From: Otis tarda
Lineage: Eukaryota; Chordata; Aves; Otidiformes; Otididae
Direction of reading: 5' to 3'
DNA: 64,000 bases
Assembly: GCA_026413225.1 (NCBI GenBank)
Contig: CM048552.1
Coordinates: 45,027,001-45,091,000, forward strand
Every line of letters begins with the position of its first letter. The first letter of the stretch is position 1. Shown one piece after another: positions 26,313 to 38,696 of this stretch. A program made the position numbers and the translations under genes. Under the pieces are notes generated by a model, which searched no databases, had not been told where the DNA came from, and saw nothing but the letters and a program-made list of their open reading frames with translations.

Positions 26313-26421
26313 CTAGACTCTGTGCGGCCTCTGGCTATCAGATCTGTCTTGTCACTAATGATGTCAGGCAGACGAGAGACATCGGAGTTTTCCCTGCCGG
26401 AGCCCAGTGCCCTGAGGACAT
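26313..26421 (-). CDS. Candidate exon of an unrecognised minus-strand gene
   Basis: On the minus strand a strong acceptor (TTGCTTTTCCTGCAG) precedes 26421. The open frame encodes VLRALGSGRENSDVSRLPDI and continues through ISDKTDLIARGRTES. Four CpGs mark it off from the background. The donor chosen, TCTAG|GTGTCA, is weak; the frame itself stays open to about 26210. With this donor the exon is 109 bases and leaves two bases that would join in phase to the candidate at 24188-24313. The upstream phase does not fit the candidate at 26872-26935, so at least one of these models is wrong or an exon is missing. Product unrecognised. Confidence 0.35.
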
Positions 26422-26871
26422 CTGCAGGAAAAGCAACCAACATCTAAGTGACATGAAAGCAGGATGAATTCAAGAGGTTTTTGAGAACTGCAAAGATGCT
26501 TGAGTTTTGCTCTCAATAGTTGCCAAGAATAGTTTCTCCTAAGGGTGCATTGTCGTGTGCAGTGTCAACATTGCTATTGGTCACAAATCAGATTCCTCTC
26601 TTGGGTGCTGGACAATCACCACTGCTTAGACCAATTCAAAAGAATCTGTGGAATTGGCTCAAACCTGCCCTCATTCATTCCCAACGGAGTGGATGATGAC
26701 ACTTATCAGCAAGGAAATAAGTGAATGAGGACAAGTGAATACATCCAATATTACGTGTCTGGGGCACAAGATACCAGAGAAATATTGTTTTTACTACATT
26801 ATGTACACTGAGATAGGAATATAGTCCTCATGGACTGTAAGCATGGGCACTTCCTACTTCTCTGTACTTAC

Positions 26872-26935
26872 ACTGCTGAAGTGGCCTCCTCCTGGCATCT
26901 CAATCCCCACTTCACTTCTTCCTGAAGACCTCCGA
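26872..26935 (-). CDS. Weak exon candidate with strong splice sites, minus strand
   Basis: The 64-base block sits between an acceptor-like ACTTTTCTAATTGCATAG and a strong donor AGT|GTAAGTAC on the minus strand. Two frames are open; one reads RRSSGRSEVGIEMPGGG. The splice signals are better than average, but the block is short and holds a single CpG. Confidence 0.2.
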
Positions 26936-29900
26936 CTATGCAATTAGAAAAGTTGTCAGAGATTTTGTGATATGATAGAGGTAAATGGCATCATATGACA
27001 CAGAAGTTCTGGGTGTAACCATCCAGTATTTCTAGAAAAGATTCCCTCTTTAATCATAGTAAAAAGTGGAAGTGAGACAGACAAGGCTATTTGTGCATTT
27101 TATTACAAGCTGCAGGAAACTCCAAACTTTTACACTTAAAACAAAGCACATTGCTTACAGATGGTGTCTAAACTAATGGTAACCTGGGAGAACCATAGCA
27201 GCAACTACAAGTTACCACTGCAACAGCTTATTGGTATCTTCTGGGAGTCACATCAACATATAATAGTGAATTTGACTCTTACTCCAAGATCAGTACCAGT
27301 TTATTATAATATTAGGTGGTTTAATAGCAACTAATTGATCTTTCTGCTACTTTGTATGCTCTGAATTGGGCTTTACTTAGCCAAGAATAGCACTCATTAT
27401 CTGCCTTATCATGTGACCACAATATAGTTTTGTGATATTTTTCCAACTATCTTTCTAGATGTTTTTTCTATACCTGGACTGTACAGAAAGGACAATACAT
27501 GCTAATGAAATACTATGTTGGTATTTTGTATGGAGAGGTAATATTTAAAATTTTATCAATCATTTTGTCATATATGAAATAGTATCATGAAGCCAAGCTT
27601 TTGTTCCTCAAACACTTGAAAATTTTCTTATAGCTTATCTCAGAGAAGATCTATCACCTGTCAAACAAAAAGAGCCATTCTCGATTTAGTAGTGAGGTGG
27701 CATTAAGTTTGTATGCAGAATAAGGCCACATAAAATGTTACTAGCCTGGACTCTACACAAATATAATACAAACCTCTGGCAAAATTACTTACTTAAAATT
27801 ACAGACTCAAGAAAAAAAAAAGCTGCAAATATTTTACATTCCAGCTAGCAAAACTATCAACCCATGACAATCAGTGTGAAATCTTAGAAACTGTCATCCT
27901 GAAAAGTCATTGCCTAATGCCCTGTTCTCTTTTGATGCAGCAAAAATGCATCCTTTTGATCTACTGTGTAAATCATTATTGTAGACTCTTTGAGTAGTTT
28001 ATTCTTTGTCAGAACCAACATTTCAGGGGATGCTCATGATCCTTTAGAGGATGTCAAAACTCTGAGCAGATTTAGGTTGCTGAAATCATATTGCCTTTGA
28101 ATGTCTACATCAGTAAAGTTCCCACAGGCTATGTCCAGTCCAGTCCATTGTACCAGATTTTTTTAGTGTAGCTTTGTGCTGGAACAAGAAGTGGGAGAGA
28201 ATAGCAGTTCCAGGGAGGACCTGAGCCACAAGAGCTGCCATCTTCTGCTGTCACCTGCGTGCATCTGGGACTGTAGCCCCGTAACATGCTGCTTTCCCGT
28301 CACTACACTGAGTAGCCCATAGAAGAGGCCACATTTCACCTTAACGACATTTACAAAGATACACAAGCTTTCTGGAAACACAGTCCCTATACTCAGGAAA
28401 ATTATTATCAGCTCTGGAGTGCAAAGTATTTTGCCTTAGCGTAAAGGGTGAATGGCTGTACATGAACATGAGACTCGCATCCAGTTTTTGATCTATTAGT
28501 CACAAGATGCTACTGACTTGAAAAAAGCAAGCTGGCAGGAAAAGACAGGAGGCATATGGAGCTTAGCCTCTCTGTGTCAGACATAAATCCCAGGGATTAG
28601 TGAGAAAGAGCTATTTCTTCTTCCTAAAAACATTGGTGTGTGTATATATATAGCAAAACATGTGAATATATGCTACTGTTCCATGTTTCAAAGGGGACTG
28701 TTAAGATTTAGGTAAATAATATTGATATGTGTGAAGACAATAAATGTTATATTTTATACACAAAGTTTCTATTACCATTTTGTTAGAAACCTGAGGAAAT
28801 ATTTTTCAATACTGTCCTTTTTCTCTTTACAAGATGAGCCCTTGCAAGCCACACTGCTAAGTGAAATTACTTGCAGGGACATGTAACTTGTTTTTAAAAT
28901 ATAATACAACATTTAGATTCATATTTTCTATGAAAAGAACAAACTGTCCTTCAAATACAACAAGTGACAACTCTGTAAAATTTCACTATGAATTTACTTA
29001 GACTGATACAAAGATCTGTGAACATGATCAAACAGGAATTTGACTGCACCATAGAAAAACATGTGTAATTTACAGAAGCTAAAAGCAATTAATGAAAAAG
29101 AAAAAACAAAGCAAAGTGACTTGTCTAAAATCTATAGAAAGATTTAAAATATTCTAAAAAATTACACATGCAAAAGAGCTGAAACCAACCAGGACTGATA
29201 TTTATTGCCAAATTGTATGAAAGCACATAACATTCAGTTATCAGATGTAAAATCCTATCCTGCTAAAGGTTCTATAGTGCTAACAGTTTTTTTTTAAGTC
29301 CTGACCACTATAGCTATGACTGAATGCAAGAGGATTCAGAAGCACTAAGTTATTCTGAAAAATCTTTCAGATTTTGTTTACAAAAAAGCAAAGTATTTAA
29401 CTCAACAGCAATAGATGAAAATTGCATTTGTGTTTTTATCGACAGTATAGCATAGGAGTTTCTTGACAAATCATGAATGGACTTATGCTGCATAATCTCA
29501 TTAAGAAATTCGTCTTTAATTTAATTTCTCTATCTTTAATTTTGTTTTATGTGAAACATAAACATATTTCTATATGTAAAATCTACATACAGGATAAGGC
29601 ACAGAATAATAATGCTTTTGGAAGTCAGAAGACAGTGTATAAAAAAGGAACAACACACACAAGATACCTGAATCTTAGATGATACTGTTATCTCAAGCAG
29701 ATATGCCTTTCCCAGATGACAGCTTCTTCAGAACTGTCTGATTGAGCTCTTGGCCCAGAGCTCGGACAGATGAGCCTAGCTGTCATTCAGACAGTGTTTC
29801 ATCCGCACTGAGGCACTACGCAGCTTCCCAAAATTTCAGTTCCTTCTTTCCTGTGTTCCAAATGTGAGACCAGCAGGTGAAAGGGACTCCAATTCAGTGG

Positions 29901-30605
29901 AGGTGGTCAGTCACAGAGAGTCATCCATTCTCTGTGCATCCTCCTCTTGAACCCTTATCACAAAGGCTCCTTGAATCAGCTTCATAGCTAATTTACAAAG
30001 GAAAAAAAAATGCATTTGCAAAAGCCACTCTGTTGTTATCGCAAGAGAGTTAGTAACAGACAGGCTACAATTTTAGACAGATTTCCTACTGTTGGTGTAC
30101 ACAGATTGACATTTTTTTTGTACCTCCTATAAACTTTCACACATGGGACTTGTACGCATTCCTGTGAAAGATCAGTACAGGTGGCTGTATCTCCTACTTG
30201 AACACTGTACTCTTTTCTGGAATTTAAAACATGGACTTTCTGACTTGGTACTCTCAGAGGGTACTAATAGGAAGGTGATGATACAGGGATGCTTCCTCAA
30301 TATCTGCTCTCGTGATGCATAAGCCCATCAGCTCTTGGCAGGCACACTTGCTCACTGCCGGCAGCTCACTCACTGCCTTTACTATGATCTTTGCTGGAGT
30401 TCCTGCAGATACCCATATGGCTTGGGCTGCTGCCATATGCTACTGCTTTGTGTGGCTGTTGGATGATGGGGTGAAGAAATGTTCAGCTGTATTTAGTAGT
30501 GTTAGGTCTTACATGCCTTTGGTTTTGGCCAACTACCTGCTTAGCCTGGTGTCTCCTTGGCTTACTACATGTGTTATGTGTAGCCCCAACACAGGGCTTT
30601 GTAGA
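26936..30605. other. Noncoding stretch, nothing recognised
   Basis: This is AT-rich sequence with donor or acceptor look-alikes but no bounded exon. The last 300 bases before the LTR (about 30270-30600) are GC-richer and open in several frames; I could not link them to a retroviral or host gene. Confidence 0.45.
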
Positions 30606-31710
30606 TGTCGTAGTTTAGCCCTGCTCAGGACTAATCTACACAGTCTCTCACTCACTCCCCCCCCACCCTCCAAGGGAATGAGAGAGAGAGATAATGTAAC
30701 AAAAAGGCATGAGGTTTAAGATAAGGACAAGGAGAGATCCTTGAAGTTACCATATGGGCAAAACAGATTCAACCTAGGGAAAAACTATTTATTTATTATT
30801 AGTAGTAAAACCAAAACAGGATAATGAGAAAGAGAACAAAAACAACTTCCCCCCACCCCTCTCTCTTCCCAAGATCAACTTCATTTCACCTATCTCTACC
30901 TCCATCCCCAAGTGACACAGGGGAAGAACAGGGAATGGAGATTGTGGTCAGTTCATCACATGTCACTTTATGCTGCTCCTTCCTCCTCAGGGGGAGAACA
31001 CCTCACATTCCTCCCCTGCTCCAGCATTGCGGTCCCACGGGCTGCAGTCCTTCGTGAACTGCTCTGGCGTGGGTTGTTTTTCCATGAAGTGCAGTCCTCC
31101 AAGAATAGGCTGCCTGCCCCAGTGTGGGGTCCTCCACAGGCTGCAGGTGGATCTCTACTCCTCTGTAGGTCTCCATGGGCTGCAGGGGGACAACCCGCTT
31201 CACCATGGTCAACAGCAGCGGCTGCAGGGGAATTCTGGCCAAGAGCCGCATTACTCCTCCCCCTCCTTCTTCACTGACCTTGCCATCTGCAGGCGTTCCT
31301 CTCACAAGAAAATCCTTAACAATCAGCTCAGGCAGACACCTCTCAGGTTCTCTTCACATCTCATCTCTTCACTTCTTGCAGCTGGGCCGGGCCGAGTCAT
31401 GCCCACACGGCTGCCCAGTGGGAGGCCAGAGGGTGAAGGCCACAAGGCCCACAAGGCTCACGCCTCCCCCTTTCTGCCTCCTGCTTCTGCTTCTTTGCTT
31501 CTTCTTCTTTCTTTTTTTTTTCATTTTTCCTCTTCTTAAATACATTATCGCAGAGGCGTTATCACTGAACATTCTGTCACCAATTGGCTCAGCCGTGGCC
31601 AGCAGTGGAACTGCCCTAGGCCTGGCCAAGTCCGCCACACAAAGCAGAAAAATCTAGCAGCTTCTTGCAGAAGCTGCCACCGTAAGCCCCCACTAAACAA
31701 AAACAACACA
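30606..31710 (-). mobile_element. Solo LTR, GC-rich family, copy 1 (minus orientation)
   Basis: In its own orientation the element starts TGTGTTGTTTTTG at 31710 and ends CTACGACA at 30606, the TG...CA form of retroviral LTRs. It keeps a CCAATTGG box near 31580-31587 and a TATTTAA promoter-like box at 31536-31542. A long run of CAG/CCCATGG-type sequence follows, then AATAAA motifs near 30785-30800, and the shared 3' end. The flanks read GTAGA and GTACA on the plus strand, one mismatch short of a 5-bp target-site duplication. There are no gag, pol or env remnants on either side, so it is a solo LTR. Long open frames across it are composition artefacts. Confidence 0.88.
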
Positions 31711-34700
31711 GTACAAAACTATTTTTCATATAATGTTGAATTTAAGTACTTTCAATTATTTTTGGAAATATAAAAAATGTTGCTGAAGGAAATGGAAAAT
31801 AGTATTTTACAGAAAATTTCATCATGGCAGAGAGAATGAAAAATAGCGGCTATTCTTGACAAATGCATGTATGGTTAATTATTCATCAAAGCAATGCATC
31901 TGAGGTAAGCAGATAAACAAACTGAGCTTACCTATCATCATAATTTTAGAAACACTGAATACTATTTCAGAAGCTCATAAATAACACTTCACACTACCCA
32001 CAAAGTTTAATACCTTGCCATATTTTGATTAATATAAAACTACTGCATTTATTAATCATGAGGTTTGAGCAAGTTCCACATCAAATTCAAGTAGCTGAAA
32101 GCCAAGAGCCATCATAAGGCAAATTAGCATGAGTAAATTATGAGTACTATACTGTGAGTCAGAAGGAAAAAATCTCACTGGTCTCTTAACAGCAAGAGGT
32201 TTCTCAGATAGTCCAGAATGACTCTACAGTATATCTAAAACTAGTAAATGATCTGCCAGATGGTTTTAGGTCAAATAACTAATCCCTGGAATCAGTCTGT
32301 TAGACCCTCACCCTGTGACAGACTTCCCTAGATGTCATCTTGGACCCTGGAAAATTTTCCCAAAAGACATTTTTCCTAAAGAGGCTGATAAAATTTTCAT
32401 GAAAACTTTTCTGTCTGACTAGTTGATTCTTTCTAACAAAACAAAAAAAAGCTTAATCAGAAAATTTCTGTTCATTTCTACTTACAATAAACATATACAA
32501 CAATTCATAACTCAAGGCAAAAGGAAATGGAGAATAGTATATTAAGAGATGTACAACTTCTGCTTATTTTTCTTGGGAAATTTATTTTCATCTGAGAGAA
32601 GATGGAATTATTCTGGTATTCTGAAGTTTTAAAGTCCTGTTCAATATAGTCATATATATATATGCACGTGTATACATAAAATTAAAAACTTTTTAATTTA
32701 TTTTCTTCTCTTTAAGTTTGCTTAAAACTGTCATTCTTTGTGTCTGAGGATGTCCATTGCATAAAGTCTCCAAAACACTATATTGGCAGCAACATTTTTA
32801 TTTATTTCTTTCATTTATTTAGAGATTATATGGCTATGTATGTGCCCCTGAGATTGAAGGCAATAGCTGGAGTTCACAAGCAATTTTAAAGTAAAAATAT
32901 TTAGAAAAGTGCCCGTCCTTTCTCATTTTACATTTACATCCAAATAGGCATTCTACGCTATAAAATAAACTACATATTAATCAATCAACTATTATCAGAA
33001 TATCTTAGCTGTGGGATTTTATTTGGTGTCTTATCATGAAGATTAAATACTAGTAAAATAAATTGTAGACATTCTTTATTTTCTTTCAAGCCCAACTCAT
33101 CAAACATATCTAGATACAGTATTGTCTTAAGATACAGAGAGAGAAGGTTATTTGTCCCTGTAGTGAGATGATAGTGTTTAGGTGCATGTCAGCCTCTAGG
33201 CTGAAGAGGAATAAAAAGAACAGCTTAAAATGGCAGAAAACGAGAGAAACAACCAAGAAACAATTATACCTAGGAACTTATTTCCCAGGGATGGGAGAAA
33301 GCAGTAACAAAATACCACCTTCCAAGTAGCTTAAAATCACCAGAGGAAAGTGGACAGAAAAAAAAAAGAAAGAACAGCCAAAGCTCGTTTTACCATTCTG
33401 TGCTTCAAAATAAACAAGTCATTTTATGATAAGTTTCTTTAATATTTTTGTTAGCTTGCATTAAACATGCAGCTGTTTAATGAGTGATGACTTCCATAAT
33501 ATTCTTTACTGCAATATAGTCATCAGACTGCAACAAAGAGCTATGGAGAAGAAAAATAGTCACAGAAAGATGAAAAATATGCATGTTTTGTGAAGGGAGA
33601 CTATTAAAAAAAATAAACAAGGATATTTGCATATGGAATATATCAGCACGTGTCATGCTTTCCTTTTTTTTTTTATTGCTTCATCTAAATTAGGATTAAA
33701 AGAAAGGCTAAAATGCAGATAGACAAACAGGCTTCTAGAAACCAGTGTGTGCTTAAAATTATCTTAGAAACTGTATGAGCTGTGATGTTAATATGTTGAA
33801 ATCCATTAGCAAAAAATGCAAAGTCAGGTCCTCATATACATAACCCGGCATATTTCCTTTGACTTTTTGTCTTTGTTCTGTGAACAAACTGAACAATGAC
33901 CTGCAATGAATCCTCAGGAGATGAGTTGTTGAGTGTGCTTTCACGGTAAACGCATAATTATTTCATTTCTTCCCAGCAAATCCATATATACTTATGTGTA
34001 TTGTAGTGTTAGGAAAGTGCACATGGCTGTTGCAGCTAGTTGGAAGGAATTCAAATATCTAAGCAAAGTGCACCTTCCTTTGTGTGAATTTTCTCTTTTT
34101 GCTTGTAGCAGACAAAAGCATATCTTCAATACATGTGAGTGTGAATGAATAATTGAATTTTCTTCCTTTTATTCTGCTCATTCTACCAGCAATTTTTTCT
34201 TTGTGATAAAAAGCTACATTCAAACTCGTATTTTGTTAAAATAAAAGACAACTTGGGCAATAGTGGCAAATGTGCGTGAGTGGGTAGATTGTAATGTTCA
34301 GATAAGAAGTATCAAAAAGCAGATAGGGTGAGTACTGTTGCTTCTTTTATTCTTTTCCCAAGATAGCATATATTAAACTTGCATTTTCATCTTAAATATT
34401 CTGTTTTGCCAGGAAATGGCTTTTTTTTTTTAAGAAAAAAGCAGTTTATATCACTACATGGCTGTATTTTACCACAATTAACAAATCCATCAACTAGATT
34501 TCAAGCTACTCTCATAAATTTGTTAGTATTATTTAATTGTTTGAACAATGCAAAATTTTCTTTTGAAAGAAAACGTAAGAACAGATGGGGAAAAGGGTTA
34601 AAATTATTATTGACAGTAGTCCAGGCTTTTGACTTTTCTACATTATTTACCTGTGATTTTTCATCTCTGATAACAAAGATGCAACATTACTATGGAGACC

Positions 34701-37700
34701 AAATATCTTTGCAATTAATCTACTTTCCTCAAAAATTTAGACTTCATCCATTTTACCCACTGAAGGGTGAAACTGAGAAGTGAAGATAGTGCAGTCTGGA
34801 TCAAACAAATAATGGGGAAAAAATTATTCTCTCTTTCCTGAGGTATCCCTTGAAGCATGCACGCTCATTGTAAAGCAAGATAAATCAGGAAGAAAGGGAA
34901 AGTAAAAAACTAGCCTCAGGCAGCCTTATGATTTATATAGGTTTTATATATGGCTGTATTTTGTTCTGCTCCATGAAAGATTAAAAGAGTACAAAGCACT
35001 TGGCATTTCAGTTGGTTGTTCTTTGTATGATTTTTCCCCACCACCATTCCCTACTCAAGGGAAAGGAGCAAAGGTTGGACTTTGGAGGTATAACTCAGGA
35101 TAAGAGGCACTGAAAGCTAATCTGAAGAGAAATTTCAACAGAATTATTCTAAAGAGTGCTCAATGCCAGCTTTTTCTATAAGGAATTCAGGCACAAAGAC
35201 GAGGAAGAAATCTTTCTTATTGTACCCAGAGATGTCACAGCCTCTTTGATCATTCTTATGTCAGTGCTGAAAAATCATAAGAAAAATTTAAAACCAACAG
35301 CTACATGGTTTAACATATAGTCTTTATTTGACTGGTGGGATTTGAATGTATGGAACTGGACCTTTTTCTTAGAGGATGAATACTCTGATGAGAAAAACAG
35401 GAGAACTTTCAAAACATAGAAGCCAGGTTGCTGTCAATCTTTCCATTTAGAATTTTAAGAAAAATGTCAGCTTAGTAAAGCTCATTAAAAAATACAGGCA
35501 GCAGTGAAGGACAACATAAGTGGTGGAGTCTCATGTTCTGCACTTCAGTGAGTTCACAGTTGTGCCTGTAGCTACCCTTGTTTCATTAATACAGCAGATA
35601 AAAGAGCTGGAAAGAGGTCTCTTTCCTAATCTAAAGACAAGGTTATCTGAAGACATTAGCTTGCTTGTGCATACCTCTAAGGTTTTTTCAAGCTAAAACT
35701 ATGAAGTTGAAAATATCAAGCTAAAATTTAACTCCTTTTCCTGCTATTCATTTTACAACTGTCTAATGAGGCATTTTGCTCCAGTAGCTTTCATCCAGCT
35801 CTTCAAAAGGGGGTGTCTTGGCAAACCTCTGTAAAAGGACAATGCGAGACAGTACACACTCTGTTCAGGGAAAAGCTGTAATGGTATAATAACTGCCAGA
35901 ACTACTTCTGTTTGGGTACCAGTGAAAACTGCTATTAATTCTACTTCTGACTAGATAAAAAGACACAGGAAGTCTTTTCCCTTCGTGTTTTCCTTTTGAC
36001 TTCTGAATTTCCCACTCTTGAAAACTAGCAGTCTTGCACAGTTGGATCCAACAAGAACCTTGGTACCTGAGCCTGTTTTCCAGCAGCTGAGAACTATTTG
36101 GAGGGACATAATGCAAGCCAGTAGTGTCGTGAACAGTTGAGCTTATCAAATTAATTCCTAGCAAAATAAGCTTTAAGCAGAAACACTAATCTCCATATAT
36201 CCTGGTGGTTACTGTTATTCAAAATAAAACAGGAAGATACACAGGTACTACTAATGTTCAGAATAACAGCATGACAGAAAAAAAAATCTGTCTATATCAT
36301 CGCTTAACTTACAACACAACTGGTATGGTCACCTTAGAAACTCAGACAGCTAGAAAGTGAACAGTAAACTGATTTTTTATACAATTGAGACACAAAATTA
36401 TGGACAGGAAGAACACAAACAGTCTATAATGCTACCTACTGTCCACTTGCCCCCGCTGTAATACCAGTAATTTCCTGCTAAGCAAGTTTTTAGGACCTGT
36501 ACAAGGGTTCATCCATCCCGAAAGCTGATTCAGTTCCACTTGTTGTTGAGCACTTGTGTCCTAGATGGATCTGATCAGAAGAGGTAAGTGGCACAGAATA
36601 AGACAATAAGAGACAGAATGAAGGATTGCTGACAGGTTGGGATTTTTCTTTTTAGGAAGAATTGATATGAAGTGAGATGTTCTTGAAGAAAAGCAATAGG
36701 CTCTTTCTAAAGAAAATCAAAAGAATAATTTATCCATGCATCTTCTTAAAAGAGATCTGGAGAATTATCCATCATGGGGAATAGGGCAGAACAGAAAATA
36801 GTGGAGTAGAACAGAATGGTCAAGCGGTTCTTCTCCTGCACTCAGAGCCTGAAAAAGGGCTACATCAGCAGATTAACTTGCTGCTTCTCTGATGTTTGAG
36901 GGCTAAAATCTGTTAGAGAAATGGAAAGGTTCGTACACTGCCTTCTTTGAGCTGTAACTAGGAAGAATAAAAGTCCATAAATATTGAAAAGATATTTGGT
37001 TTTTAACTAGCTTAGAAAAGGGAAGTGTAAAGCTTGGTAATGGTTTGGGCTGATGGAAAATAAAGGTAGTGTATATATCCTTAGATTATTTTTATCTGTC
37101 TATCTATCCATCCAACCATCCATCCATTCATCCATATGTGCATATACACCTACGTATATACACACACACACACATATATATACACCTGCTATGTGTCCTC
37201 AATTGGAAGAACAAGCAGTTGAGAGGCTCTGTTTGTTGAGAAGGAGCAGTTCAGGCATTAATTTTATCTTCAGTTCCTGTGGTGTCCCAACTTTGAAGTG
37301 AAAATGCCTTCACTTATTACTATAGAAACACGAGAGGCTCACAGTATGGTGATAAGTATCTACATAGCTCAGATTTCTAAAAAAGATTTTTTTTTTTAAT
37401 ATCTGCATCTATATGGAAGGGAAGCTGAAACAAGGACAGGAAGGTGAGCATGCCCAGGCTTTTGTCCCTATAAGATGACCTGTAGTGCCACCTTAAGCTA
37501 TATCAAGAGTTTTTTATGGTGTGGCTGTCCCGAATCTTTACACTATCAGGTCACAATGACTTTCACCTACTTGGCTTGTAATGAGTCTACTTGCTATGTT
37601 CAGATTTCTCAGTTTGCAGACCTATGCCTGTGAAGGCTTTTTTGTTTTGCTTTAAATAAATGTAGGTATCTTAAAATTGAAATATCAGCCAGATATATTT

Positions 37701-37784
37701 GTAGAACAGCAAGTTTTATGGAGGATGAAACTGAGGAAATTAACATCTTTATATGATGTTAACATTGCTAACAAACTAATGAAT
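31711..37784. other. Noncoding stretch between two opposed LTRs
   Basis: About 6 kb of AT-rich sequence with no retroviral coding remnants and no bounded exon. It carries minus-strand donor look-alikes near 31931 and 34658. The TCCA/CA simple repeat at 37096-37185 lies here. Confidence 0.5.
37096..37185. repeat. Compound microsatellite (TCCA)n / (CA)n / (TA)n
   Basis: TCTA and TCCA units are followed, after a short gap, by a CACACA run and a TATATA run. A typical polymorphic compound simple repeat. Confidence 0.9.
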
Positions 37785-38696
37785 TGTGTTGGTTTTGTTT
37801 AGTGAGGGGGGGCTACGGTGGCAGCTTCTGTAAGAGGCTGCTAAAAGCGTCCCCTTTGTCCAGTGGACTCGGCCCAGCCCAGCTGCAAGAAGTGAAGATA
37901 GGAAATGCAAAGATATCCTGAGAGGTGTCTGCCTGAGCTGATTGTGAAGAATTTCTTGTGAGAGGGACAGCTGCAGACATCAAAGTCAGTGAAGGAGGAA
38001 GAGGAGCAATGTTGCTCCCGGCACAGATTCCCCTGCAGCCCGTGGTGCAGCCCATGGTGGAGCAGGTTGTCCCCCTGGAGCCTCTGGAGGCCCATGGAGG
38101 AGCAGAGATCCACTTGCAGCCCATGGAGGACCCCACGCTGGGGCAGGTGGATGCCTGAAGGAGGCTGTGGCCCGTGGAGGGGCCTGAGCTGGGGCAGCCG
38201 ATTCCTGAGGTACTGGACCCTGTGAAAAAGGACCCTGCACTGGAGCAGTTTCACAAAGCACTGTAGCCCGTGGGAGGTACCCCACGCTGGAGCATGGGAG
38301 GAATGGGAGTTCTTCCCCCAAGGAGGAAGGAGAGGCGAAAAATGACATATGATGAACTGACCACCACCCCCATTCACTATTCCCCCCATGCTGCTTGAGG
38401 GAGGGAAGGAGGTTAGAGATAACTGAATATAAAGTTATGCCCAGGAACAGGGAGGGGTAGAGGAAGGTTAATTTGTTCTCTTTCTCATTATCCTGTTTTG
38501 GTTTTAATAATAAACAAATAGTTTTCCCCAAGTCAAGTCTGTTTTGCCTGTAAGGGTAACTTCAATGATCTTTCACTGTCCTTATCTTAAACCCCAAGCC
38601 TTTTTGTTGTATTATCTCTCCCCCATTCCCTTAGAGGGTGAGAGGAGTGAATGAGAGACTGCATAGCTTGGTCCTGAGCAGGGCTAAACTATGACA
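37785..38696 (+). mobile_element. Solo LTR, GC-rich family, copy 2, promoter core deleted
   Basis: It starts TGTGTTGGTTTTG and ends CTATGACA, colinear with the copies at 30606-31710 and 55158-56247. Compared with both, it lacks about 233 bp of the upstream region. The junction at 37867-37874 holds a single ACTCGGCC, whereas copy 3 has this octamer at both ends of the missing segment. The lost part includes the CCAAT and TATTTAA boxes, so this copy should be promoter-dead. AATAAA is kept at 38509-38514. No clear target-site duplication is seen, and there are no internal viral genes. Confidence 0.88.

Noticed and set aside
30824..31657. Several overlapping ORFs of 77-189 codons on both strands
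   Set aside because: They lie wholly inside LTR copy 1. GC-rich repeat-like sequence is open in many frames at once, and related frames recur in the other two LTR copies. No retroviral or host domain is visible.
37813..38531. ORFs of 107-182 codons across LTR copy 2
   Set aside because: Same reason: they are parts of the LTR and overlap each other in different frames.
30606..38696. A single provirus bounded by LTR copies 1 and 2
   Set aside because: The LTRs are in opposite orientation and the 6 kb between them holds no viral gene remnants, so they are two separate solo LTRs.
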